DNA of 56,004 nucleotides from Thiohalophilus sp046483665 (lineage in GTDB: Bacteria; Pseudomonadota; Gammaproteobacteria; UBA6429; Thiohalophilaceae). The position numbers and the translations under genes are program-made. The notes under the pieces are model-generated. The model was given only the letters and a program-made list of their open reading frames with translations. It was not told where the DNA came from and did no database searches. The stretch lies in assembly GCF_046483665.1 (NCBI RefSeq), contig NZ_JAWOCR010000022.1:1-56004 (forward strand). Direction: 5' to 3'. This document shows positions 18,277-25,663 of this stretch, one piece after another; position 1 is the stretch's first letter, and each line of letters opens with the position of its first letter.

Positions 18277-18563
18277 ATCAGGAAGAAGAGATCATGCAGA
18301 TGATCAATCTGCTGGCCGGCGCTGCCCAGGCCGGGGCGCAGGGAGTGCTGGCCCAGGCCGCCTTCAACCTGATGCGTGCCTCCGAGGCGGTGGTCAAGGC
18401 GCGCAAACTTCAGATGGATGAAACGTTCCAGCAGGCGGTCATGGATCAATTACTGTCTGCCCGCCAGACCCTTTTCCAGGCCCTGGAACTGCCCGATGCT
18501 ATGAACGAGGCTCGCCAGGACATCATCAACACTGGCCGGGTTACCTACAACCCCGAGAAATAG
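18273..18563 (+). CDS. small helical protein coupled to tmcA, unknown function
   Basis: This 96-residue acidic, Ala/Gln-rich, all-helical protein has no signal, membrane span or known motif (MNQEEEIMQMINLLAG at the N-terminus). The start is firm: GGAG 7 nt upstream inside the tmcA end, and a 4-nt ATGA overlap with the tmcA stop, implying translational coupling. A hairpin follows the stop. Coupling suggests a role linked to tmcA, but nothing in the sequence states one. Confidence 0.75.
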   Translation: MNQEEEIMQMINLLAGAAQAGAQGVLAQAAFNLMRASEAVVKARKLQMDETFQQAVMDQLLSARQTLFQALELPDAMNEARQDIINTGRVTYNPEK

Positions 18564-18570
18564 GCCAGTC

Positions 18571-18588
18571 ACGAGTGCGCATGCACTC
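18571..18588 (+). terminator. possible weak terminator hairpin after the tmcA operon
   Basis: CGAGTGC pairs perfectly with GCACTCG around a GCAT loop, directly after the small gene's stop. The following bases are not a clear T-run (a TTTT comes about 15 nt later), so termination efficiency is doubtful. Confidence 0.4.
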
Positions 18589-18662
18589 GCACTGATATAC
18601 ACGTTTTAGCGCGCGCTGATTTAGGCTAAGCTGCAGGCGCGTTTTCTTGGCGAACCAGGATC

Positions 18663-19553
18663 ATGAGCCGCATACTCTGTACGGGCATTGCCACGCTGGA
18701 CATCATCAATCAGGTCGATCACTATCCGGCCGAGGACGAAGAGTTACGCGCCACGGCGCAGTTCGTCCGCTGCGGCGGCAATGCCGCCAATACTGCCTGT
18801 GTCATCAGCCAGTTCGACCACCAGGTCGAGTTGCTGGCGACCCTGGGGAAAGATGCGGCCGGGCAAATGATTTGCCAGGAGCTACAACATTCCGAGGTGA
18901 ATACCCGACACCTCGTTACTCTTTCGCAGGGGCGCACTCCCACTTCCTGTATCACTCTCAATCAGCACAATGGCTCACGCACGATTGTCCATTACCGGGA
19001 GCTGCCCGAGTTGCGGCCCGGGGATTTTCCGCTTGATGAAGTGGAACGTTATGACTGGTTTCATTTTGAAGGGCGCAACATCGAGAATCTGGGGGACATA
19101 CTCGAGCAGCTCGACGGACAGCGGATTGATCAACCGGTGTCGATCGAAATCGAAAAACCTCGCCCCGGCATCGAACAGTTATACCCTTATGCGGATCTGC
19201 TGCTGTTTTCGCGCGCATTTGCCAGAGCCTGTGACTATACTTGCGCGGACGCGCTGTTCGACGATCTGCGCCGGCACAATACAAGCGCGGTCCTGATTTG
19301 CGCCTGGGGTGATGAAGGCGCCTTCGCCTGCGACGCGCAGGGTCAGCGTTATCATGCATCGGCTTTGCCCCTGACGCCGGTGGTTGACACCCTGGGTGCC
19401 GGCGACACATTCAATGCCGGAGTGATTCTGGCATTGCTCGAAGGTCGGCCGCTCGACAGTGCATTAACTGCAGCCTGTGAACTGGCCGGGCGCAAGGTGG
19501 GTCAAATCGGTTTGGCCAACCTCAACTCGTCACAGGAGATTAAAAGCCCATGA
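18663..19553 (+). CDS. PfkB-family carbohydrate kinase (ketohexokinase/ribokinase-like)
   Basis: This 296-residue ribokinase-fold sugar kinase has the substrate-binding glycine motif RCGGNAANTA (~36-45) and the C-terminal signature DTLGAGDTFNAG with the catalytic Asp and anion hole. The pattern FHFEGRN and EIEKPRPG resembles ketohexokinase-like members, so a ketose such as fructose is a possible substrate; this is inference. AGGA precedes the ATG. Its stop overlaps the next gene by 4 nt (ATGA). Confidence 0.88.
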   Translation: MSRILCTGIATLDIINQVDHYPAEDEELRATAQFVRCGGNAANTACVISQFDHQVELLATLGKDAAGQMICQELQHSEVNTRHLVTLSQGRTPTSCITLNQHNGSRTIVHYRELPELRPGDFPLDEVERYDWFHFEGRNIENLGDILEQLDGQRIDQPVSIEIEKPRPGIEQLYPYADLLLFSRAFARACDYTCADALFDDLRRHNTSAVLICAWGDEGAFACDAQGQRYHASALPLTPVVDTLGAGDTFNAGVILALLEGRPLDSALTAACELAGRKVGQIGLANLNSSQEIKSP

Positions 19554-19906
19554 AGTTCAGTCTGCTAGCGGTGGGACAACAGTTTGACTATGAGGGTGAG
19601 AGGTATATCAAGTCCACGCCGCTCATCGCCCATCAGGTGGATACCGGCGAGCAACGTTTGATACCGCGCTCGGCCAATGTTGTCAGCACTGACACACCTG
19701 CCGTGGCGCCAACACCGGCCAATACCCGGATTGAAGCGGACCAGCTGCAGGCCGCCTTTGCCGAACTGGAACACGCTCTTCACCAGCAGCTCGGGGAGGA
19801 GGCGCGTTTTGTCCTGGCCTTCGAACAGGCCCGGCAACGGTTTTTCGAACGCCTGGGACTGACGGCAGCCGTGTCGCCACGGCCAAAGGATCATTCTTCC
19901 TCGTAG
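19550..19906 (+). CDS. small protein coupled to the PfkB kinase, unknown function
   Basis: This 118-residue protein has an N-terminal ~45-residue beta-rich module (FDYEGERYIKSTP, LIPRSANV), a Pro/Thr-rich linker and a helical C-terminal half. I know no function for it. It overlaps the kinase stop by 4 nt, so translation is coupled. Its 3' end overlaps the convergent PA3496-like gene by 16 nt. Confidence 0.72.
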   Translation: MKFSLLAVGQQFDYEGERYIKSTPLIAHQVDTGEQRLIPRSANVVSTDTPAVAPTPANTRIEADQLQAAFAELEHALHQQLGEEARFVLAFEQARQRFFERLGLTAAVSPRPKDHSSS

Positions 19907-20088
19907 TAATAATCATCCAGCAAGCGGCGCAGGCGCATCATTTCCATGTGCTCTTCGAGTTTTTTTCGCGCGCTATGACTGTAACGCGCGCGGGAGCTCT
20001 CATTATCAAAAATTTCGCTGGCACTCAGTTCGTCGTCCAGCAACGCGTCGTCTTTATCCAGCATACCTTCACCCTGTACAACATACAT
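19891..20088 (-). CDS. small acidic protein resembling the PA3496 family
   Basis: From the ATG at 20088 this encodes 65 residues. It has an acidic N-terminal part (DKDDALLDDELSASEIF) and a C-terminal helix ARKKLEEHMEMMRLRRLLDD, ending DYYYEEE. The basic helix followed by LDDY and an acidic tail is the pattern I associate with PA3496-family putative envelope integrity proteins; the assignment is tentative. GGAGG lies 9 nt before the chosen start. The 3' end overlaps the convergent upstream gene by 16 nt. Confidence 0.68.
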   Translation of the reverse strand: MYVVQGEGMLDKDDALLDDELSASEIFDNESSRARYSHSARKKLEEHMEMMRLRRLLDDYYYEEE

Positions 20089-20193
20089 AGCGGTTAACCT
20101 CCAGCAGGACACCGGACCTGAATGCCGGCTTCGTCCCGATTTATCTGCGCTATTTAGTGCCCGCCAGGAGCTTCGTAAAGCAAAATAAATTAA

Positions 20194-20222
20194 TTGACAC
20201 CATCAAAATTTTGAATTGATAT
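20194..20222 (+). promoter_or_regulatory. sigma-70 promoter with embedded palindrome, HdfR-like gene
   Basis: TTGACA (20194-20199), a 17-bp spacer and TGATAT (20217-20222) form a near-consensus promoter about 60 bp before the regulator start. The spacer holds a perfect 12-bp palindrome, TCAAAATTTTGA (20203-20214), extended to a T-N11-A motif typical of LysR-type binding sites. This suggests autoregulation by occlusion. Confidence 0.7.
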
Positions 20223-20279
20223 TGGCGCTATGACACCCCGCCCGGGGTCAGCGCGGGATTCCCGACCGGTACCGAATCG

Positions 20280-21110
20280 ATGGATATTCACGACTTCGCC
20301 ACCTTCCTGGAGGTTAGCCGCACGCGCCATTTCGGCCAGGCCGCCAGAAACCTGTGCATCACCCAGTCCACAGTCAGCGCCCGGATTCGCCAGCTGGAAC
20401 AACAGCTGGGCACACCGCTGTTTATTCGCGAACGCAACAACATTCAGCTGACTCCGGCCGGGGAAAAAATGCTCGGCTATGCCGAAATGATCACCACGGC
20501 CTGGAATCGGGCCCGACAGGAGGTCGGTATCACCCAGGCCGGGAAACTGCCGTTGAGTATCGGCGGCATTGTCAGTTTGTGGGATATCCTGTTACAACAG
20601 TGGATACAGCAACTGCACCAACAACACAACGAACTCGCCCTGCAGGGCGAGACCCACGGCAACGAAGTGCTGATCCGCCGTATTCTGAATAACACCCTGG
20701 ATATTGCCGTAGTTTTCGATGCGCCACAAAACGATACGCTCGTTGTGCATGAGATTGCCGTCATCAAACTCATGATGGTTGCTTCACGGCCGGGCAGCGC
20801 AGCCGACAACCTGTTAGAGAATTACATTCTGGTCGACTGGGGTACCTCGTTTTTGACCCGTCACGCCCGGGAATTGCCCGAACAACCCACGCCGACTCTG
20901 CGCATCGGTCAGGGCCGCATTGCCCTGGATTTCATATTGAACTGTGGGGGCAGCGCTTATCTGGCCGAGCAGATGGTGCAACCTTATCTGGACACAGGAC
21001 GTCTGCATCGTATCGAAGACGCTCCGGTGATCGAGCGCAGTGCCTACGCGCTTTACAACACCCAGAACGAAAAGTCGGAACTGATTGAACAACTTCTTGA
21101 GGAGTGGTGA
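20280..21110 (+). CDS. LysR-family transcriptional regulator, HdfR-like
   Basis: This 276-residue DNA-binding regulator has an N-terminal winged helix-turn-helix (1-60) very close to E. coli HdfR: FLEVSRTRHFGQAA, QLEQQLGTPLFIRERN and LTPAGEKML. The ligand-binding domain is more diverged. HdfR represses flagellar flhDC and affects gltBD in E. coli; whether this copy does so is unknown and no flagellar gene is in the window. It is probably autoregulated through the palindrome in its promoter. Confidence 0.88.
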   Translation: MDIHDFATFLEVSRTRHFGQAARNLCITQSTVSARIRQLEQQLGTPLFIRERNNIQLTPAGEKMLGYAEMITTAWNRARQEVGITQAGKLPLSIGGIVSLWDILLQQWIQQLHQQHNELALQGETHGNEVLIRRILNNTLDIAVVFDAPQNDTLVVHEIAVIKLMMVASRPGSAADNLLENYILVDWGTSFLTRHARELPEQPTPTLRIGQGRIALDFILNCGGSAYLAEQMVQPYLDTGRLHRIEDAPVIERSAYALYNTQNEKSELIEQLLEEW

Positions 21111-21444
21111 GCATTGCTCGCAACTGACTGGAATCTCTGAACGCGCGAAAGTCACCGAAAACCCCGCACTCCTGTCAGTAACTGTTTTATTTGTCGGTGT
21201 TTTCGCTGACTTCAGTGCTTTCGCTGGTAACCTCTGTCCTTTCCTGCTACTGCCGCGTGAAACAACCGTTTACCGTTATCAGCTACTTATTCAGTAATGA
21301 CGCAGCCACGATCTGCGCGCCATCCGGCGCCTGACGCGACTGTTATCAGATGGCAATCCTTTGTTAGACTTGTGACTGAATCAGGGTGCGTCCATACAGC
21401 TATCCCTAATTTAATTAGCTACAATTTAATTTCAGGACAAGGTT
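21111..21444. other. 334-bp intergenic region with a family 2 repeat
   Basis: Most of the first half is repeat sequence (21148-21233). The second half is AT-rich before the orphan gene (CCCTAATTTAATTAGCTACAA), with a possible -10 TACAAT at 21420-21425 but no good -35. No ORF is supported. Confidence 0.5.
21148..21233. repeat. intergenic inverted repeat, family 2 (CACCGAAA / CACTGA units)
   Basis: The left arm reads AAAGTCACCGAAAACCCCG. The right arm carries the opposite sense, GTCGGTGTTTTCGCTGACTT, then CAGTGCTTTCGCTGGTAACC. The arms are separated by about 35 bp. It lies downstream of the HdfR-like gene. Confidence 0.55.
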
Positions 21445-21864
21445 ATGAGCGAGCAAGATATCGACATCGAGAATCTGCGCATGAATACCGACGAGCTTTA
21501 TCGTGAAGAGGTCTTCACCGATCAGCAGGTTGGCACGCTGCGGCGCCTGACGCCGGTAACCTCCGACGGCAGCGACGACGCTTCCCGGTCCGTACGCTAT
21601 CTCGGCCAGTCACAGATGATGACGCCAATGGGCGCCCTGCCGCTGAATTTTGAAATCGAGGCCGAATCCCTGCAACAGGCTCTCGCCGGCTATGCTGAAG
21701 CCGCCAGGCAGGCGGTGGAACGCACGCTGGAAGAGCTCAAGGAGTTGCGTCGCGAAGCGGCCTCGCAAATCGTTGTCCCCGAGACCGGCGGCGGACCGGC
21801 GGGCCCCGCTGGCGGCATGGGTGGCCCCGGCGCAATGCCCGGCGGCGGTTTCAAGCTGCCCTGA
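21445..21864 (+). CDS. conserved-looking soluble protein with Gly/Pro tail, unknown function
   Basis: This 139-residue protein starts with an acidic segment (MSEQDIDIENLRMNTDELYREE), continues with LRRLTPVTSDG and MTPMGALPLNFEIE, then a charged helix (~75-110) and a Gly/Pro/Met-rich C-terminal tail (GGGPAGPAGGMGGPG). There is no signal peptide or membrane span. AAGG precedes the ATG. I do not recognise a characterised family. Confidence 0.72.
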   Translation: MSEQDIDIENLRMNTDELYREEVFTDQQVGTLRRLTPVTSDGSDDASRSVRYLGQSQMMTPMGALPLNFEIEAESLQQALAGYAEAARQAVERTLEELKELRREAASQIVVPETGGGPAGPAGGMGGPGAMPGGGFKLP

Positions 21865-21899
21865 ATCTGAATCGTTTCAAAGCCGGATCGTTCCCGGGT

Positions 21900-22574
21900 C
21901 TATTCCAGTCCGGCCAGATAAGCGACCACTACCTCGATATTCTCATCACTCAGGCGACCGGCAATGGATTCCATGATCGGACTGCGCCGCACATCTTCGC
22001 CATCCTGCTGTTCGCCTCGCTCATTGGCGCGAAAGCGTTCCAGCGTCAGGTGTAAATATTCCGGCCGCTGGCCCGCCAGCCGGGCATACTCGGCACTGCC
22101 ATGGCCCTGTTCTCCATGACAACTCATACAACGTTGCGTGTAAATCCGCTGTCCCCGTGCGGCCAGGCTTTTATTCTGCGGCCGCGGCTGTACTGTCTGA
22201 TCGGCGTAATAAATCGCCAGATTCACCTTGTCATCCAGGGTAAAATTTTTCGCCAGCGAGTTCATGACAAAGTTTTTTCGCTCACCCCGGGCGAACTTGC
22301 CGATCTGATCCAGCAGATAGACCGGGTTCTGACCCGCCAGGTTCGGTACATCCGGTTTAACGCTGTTACCGTCATTGCCGTGGCAATAACTGCATAACAG
22401 CGCCCGATTGCGCCCGGCCTGCATCGCCTGTTGCCTGGCTCCCGGATCGTCCAGTTGCTGCTCGATGATCAACATCAGTCCCTTGACCTCATCCTCCACC
22501 GCGATCGACGGCGATGCCAGCATCCCCAGTACAATCAACAGGCCAAGTCCCTTCGTCAGTTTCCGATACACCAT
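21900..22574 (-). CDS. periplasmic di-heme cytochrome c (c4-like)
   Basis: This 224-residue exported protein has a signal peptide (LGLLIVLGMLASPSIA) and two class I heme-binding sites, CSYCHG (~61) and CMSCHG (~150). Candidate Met axial ligands lie downstream of each (FVMNSLAK and RSPIMESIAG). The two-domain arrangement matches cytochrome c4, an electron carrier to terminal oxidases. GAGG precedes the ATG. It is a single gene on the minus strand. It could accept electrons from sulfide oxidation by the nearby fccAB product, which is inference from location. Confidence 0.88.
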   Translation of the reverse strand: MVYRKLTKGLGLLIVLGMLASPSIAVEDEVKGLMLIIEQQLDDPGARQQAMQAGRNRALLCSYCHGNDGNSVKPDVPNLAGQNPVYLLDQIGKFARGERKNFVMNSLAKNFTLDDKVNLAIYYADQTVQPRPQNKSLAARGQRIYTQRCMSCHGEQGHGSAEYARLAGQRPEYLHLTLERFRANERGEQQDGEDVRRSPIMESIAGRLSDENIEVVVAYLAGLE

Positions 22575-22801
22575 TTTCCCTCGTTAAAATACTTGGTGAC
22601 AACAACACGACATTACTGCGCCACGATACGTCCTGTATCGATGCGTCGCCAGGATTGCTTCAGGGAAAATCAAGCGGGATTGATCCAGATCAACTCCGGC
22701 AAGGTTCTGCGATATAGCAGGAATAATTTAACCGTCTGCTGCGCCAGTCGGTCCTTTAATACGGGCAGGCGGGAAGGATGTCCCGCCAGAAGTGGAACAG
22801 T

Positions 22802-23554
22802 TCAACCCTGGTCGTGACGATCGCAGGGCGCCCGATATTTATCCGGAACGTTCTCCGGACAGGCACCGCACAACTCGTTACCGGGGACGGCAAAGTCGAT
22901 CTTGCGTGGATAGGGCAGTTCCATGTTATCCATCATCTCAACAAACTCTTCCAGACTCTTGTTGCTGCCCAAACGGGGATTGCGGATTTTTTCCTGGGCA
23001 ATGGTGGTGACAAAACGCCCCTCGTAATCATGGCAGGGATAAACCAGCGTCTCATCCGGCAGGGTAAAGAATTTATCATGAATACTGCGATACAGTGTTG
23101 CCGCGTCGCCGGACTGAAAATCAGTGCGCCCGCAGGCCTCGATCAACAGGGCATCGCCACTGAACAGCATTTTTTGAGTACCGTTATCGATCAGATAGGC
23201 ATGATGGTGATCGGTATGTCCCGGCGTATACAGGGGATGAATTTCGATATTGCCCAGACGAAACAGCTCGCCTTCGCGAACACCGATATCGGTACACGGT
23301 AACTGGTCGATCGCCGGGCCGACAATCTGGCTTCCGGTCAGTTCCTTGAGACGCTTGGCACCCGTCAGGTGATCAGCATGCACATGCGTGTCGAGCGTAA
23401 AATCCAGCTCCAGCCCCAGCTCGTTTAACATTTTCAGATCCCGTTCCACCGTATCCAGTACCGGATCGATGAGCGCGGTTTTACCGCTATCTGGACAATG
23501 CAACAGGTAAGTGTAGGTGGAGGAATCCGGTTCAATGACCTGGCGAAATAACAT
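22802..23554 (-). CDS. ETHE1-type persulfide dioxygenase (MBL fold)
   Basis: This 250-residue non-heme iron enzyme oxidises glutathione persulfide to sulfite. The metallo-beta-lactamase metal motif is THVHADH (56-62), with a further His113 (YTPGHTDHH) and Asp134. The ETHE1-specific segment GRTDFQSGD (142-150) and VYPCHDYEGR are present, and together favour persulfide dioxygenase over glyoxalase II. AAGGAG lies upstream of the ATG. Next to it on the same strand is the hydrolase/DUF302 pair, and 1.8 kb away fccAB, so it likely belongs to a sulfide-oxidation neighbourhood. Confidence 0.9.
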   Translation of the reverse strand: MLFRQVIEPDSSTYTYLLHCPDSGKTALIDPVLDTVERDLKMLNELGLELDFTLDTHVHADHLTGAKRLKELTGSQIVGPAIDQLPCTDIGVREGELFRLGNIEIHPLYTPGHTDHHHAYLIDNGTQKMLFSGDALLIEACGRTDFQSGDAATLYRSIHDKFFTLPDETLVYPCHDYEGRFVTTIAQEKIRNPRLGSNKSLEEFVEMMDNMELPYPRKIDFAVPGNELCGACPENVPDKYRAPCDRHDQG

Positions 23555-23629
23555 AACGGCTCCTTTAAAAACAGGCAGGTTTATTAACCCTGCTCAAATC
23601 ATGCACAGATATTTACCTCATCCGCCTTT

Positions 23630-24652
23630 TCAGGGTGAGGGCATATCACCCCGTTTTTCTTCGGCGGCAATCCGTTGGACCACCCGTTCATTCAGTTGTT
23701 TCAATATCCGGGGTCGGCCCGGCGTGACATGCTCCCCCGCCAACCATTCCAGTTCGTACGGTTCGCGTAACGCACCATGCAGGGCAACCACACTGGCCGG
23801 GGGATAGGCATTATCGCCACGGGAACTGATGACCACCACCGGCCGGGGAGCGATTTTCCCCAACCAGCGCTCCGGCTTCAAATCTTCGCTGGCCGTCAGC
23901 ACACCAAGTATCCCGGCCACGAGCACACGGGCCGGTTCAAAGGTGATCTGCTTGCGCAAGCGATATTCATACACCGCGCGCGGGTCAGCCGCTCCCTGCA
24001 CCAGCCAGACTCGACGAAAGCGCTCTTCCAGTGCCCCTGCCGTTCCCGCAAAGAAGGCCCCGAGACTGACGCCCACCAGCTCCATCCGCTCGGAATCGAC
24101 GTAAGACTGCCGGGCCAGGTAATCAAGGGCCAGTAACAGCGCCGGGGTGGTATCCAGTATGGCCCGCTGAATCTCGTCGAAATGCCACAAAACTTCCCAG
24201 CCAGCCAGATCCTCCGGTCCCTGATAGGGATAGGAGATGGCCGCGACGACCATGTCGCCAGTGTCCTGAACCAGCTCCGCGGCCTGGCGGCCGGTACCGG
24301 CCCCGCCCAGCAATAACATCAGGGGTCGTTCGCCATTATCCGTCCGCGGTCGACGCACCGTCATCTCAACCTGTAATTCGCTGCTCGAGGTCAGCGTCAG
24401 GTGCTTATAGCGTGACTCGTCCGTCTGCCACTGACGGGTGATCTGCACCTGTTCGACCTCACCGCGACGATCGATAAACCGCTCACTGGGATCCCCGCGT
24501 ACGGGCCAGCCAAGCCATACCAACGGTGACACCACGATAATAATCAGCAGCGCGACGAACAGCCATTTTCCCCGGCCACGGCGATCTCGGTGCCATAAAC
24601 CACGTTGGGCAAAACTCATACACTGTAACCGTGTTGTTCTGTTAAAGGGCAC
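23630..24652 (-). CDS. membrane-anchored alpha/beta hydrolase
   Basis: This 340-residue protein has a basic N-terminus, one membrane span (about residues 31-47) and an outward-facing alpha/beta hydrolase domain. It shows the oxyanion region LLLGGAGTG, nucleophile elbow GVSLGA, Asp in SSRGDNAYPP and His in AGEHVTP. The substrate is unknown. The GTG at 24652 overlaps the DUF302 stop by 11 nt; an ATG at 24619 is an alternative. Neither start has a clear ribosome site, so translation probably depends on coupling to the DUF302 gene. Confidence 0.75.
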   Translation of the reverse strand: MPFNRTTRLQCMSFAQRGLWHRDRRGRGKWLFVALLIIIVVSPLVWLGWPVRGDPSERFIDRRGEVEQVQITRQWQTDESRYKHLTLTSSSELQVEMTVRRPRTDNGERPLMLLLGGAGTGRQAAELVQDTGDMVVAAISYPYQGPEDLAGWEVLWHFDEIQRAILDTTPALLLALDYLARQSYVDSERMELVGVSLGAFFAGTAGALEERFRRVWLVQGAADPRAVYEYRLRKQITFEPARVLVAGILGVLTASEDLKPERWLGKIAPRPVVVISSRGDNAYPPASVVALHGALREPYELEWLAGEHVTPGRPRILKQLNERVVQRIAAEEKRGDMPSP

Positions 24653-25136
24653 CCTCGGCGCCGGCCTGCATGATATCCATCAGCGCATCACGCACACGAG
24701 TAGCCTCGGCTTTGAGTTCTTCTGTCAGGGTTGCGCCGTTGAGCATCATGTCGAGATTCATCATCACCAGCCAGCCCTGGCCTTTTTCATCTTCAACCAG
24801 CGCAATCCGGCATGGCAAATAGGCGGCAAAATTGATATTTGCTTCCACCATGCGCTGCGCGGTCAGTGCATCACAAAACTGGAAAATCTCCATCCGCCGG
24901 GCTTTTTTACCCATGGCTTCGACCTGTCTGGACAGTGGCAATTCAGCGACCAGATTCATGTTATGCCTGTTGGCACGCAGTTTCATCGAATCGACTGCAT
25001 CACTCATCGTGACCCCTTCCTGCAGGGGCATTTTTACTACGGTCTGTTCCAGCTTGATATCGGGCAGCGAGGCTGCCTGCACAGCACCTGAAGCCATCAG
25101 GCCGACAGTTAATAATAAGAGAATCATGTTTTTCAT
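24642..25136 (-). CDS. exported DUF302 protein
   Basis: This 164-residue periplasmic protein has a clear signal peptide (MKNMILLLLTVGLMASGAVQA) and a DUF302-type body (DAVDSMKLRANRHNMNLV, FCDALTAQRMVE, LPCRIALVED, MMLNG). DUF302 proteins are frequent near sulfur-oxidation genes, but their role is not settled. The start is decided by AAGGAG 8 nt upstream. It is divergent from fccA (196 bp apart) and overlaps the hydrolase gene downstream. Confidence 0.85.
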   Translation of the reverse strand: MKNMILLLLTVGLMASGAVQAASLPDIKLEQTVVKMPLQEGVTMSDAVDSMKLRANRHNMNLVAELPLSRQVEAMGKKARRMEIFQFCDALTAQRMVEANINFAAYLPCRIALVEDEKGQGWLVMMNLDMMLNGATLTEELKAEATRVRDALMDIMQAGAEGAL

Positions 25137-25332
25137 TTGCTGGCTCCTTTGTCCGTATAGCAATACAGCTTTTAATAACATTACCTTATGCTAAACCTCT
25201 CGTCATCTTCACCCGTTGTTCCTTCTCAAAAAAACCTTTTCAACTCCGGGTTTATGGTCTAGATTGTAAACATGTTATGCCTGTGATTTCTTGCCCTGTC
25301 TTAATTGACTGAATCTTATAAGGAGGTAACAC

Positions 25333-25644
25333 ATGCCCCACTTGCCCTTGCCTGCGACTCTATTGTTAGGCGTCGCCGCACTTTTCGTTTCAACCACGGC
25401 ACCCGGCGCCGAGATCAGCCAGGGTGCCATGTTGAGCAATTCCTGTGCCGCCTGTCACGGCACTGATGGCAATAGCCCAGGCTCCATGCCCAGTCTGCAC
25501 GGAAAATCGGCGGATTTCATCGAACGAGCATTAAAAGATTTCCACTCCGGTAAGCGCGACTCGACAGTGATGGGTCGCCATGCCAGCGGCTACAGCGACG
25601 AAGAAATCGCGCAGATTGCCGAATATTTTGCCGGTCTGAAATAA
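25333..25644 (+). CDS. fccA: flavocytochrome c sulfide dehydrogenase, monoheme cytochrome subunit
   Basis: This 103-residue exported class I cytochrome c has a signal peptide to about residue 25 (STTAPGAE), heme site CAACHG (~36-41) and a candidate distal Met in STVMGRH. It is the small electron-accepting subunit partnering FccB. A single heme makes it shorter than the di-heme FccA of Allochromatium and more like the monoheme type. AAGGAGG precedes the ATG, and fccB follows after 19 bp. Confidence 0.88.
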   Translation: MPHLPLPATLLLGVAALFVSTTAPGAEISQGAMLSNSCAACHGTDGNSPGSMPSLHGKSADFIERALKDFHSGKRDSTVMGRHASGYSDEEIAQIAEYFAGLK

Positions 25645-25663
25645 ATTCCAGGGAGTTGCCATT

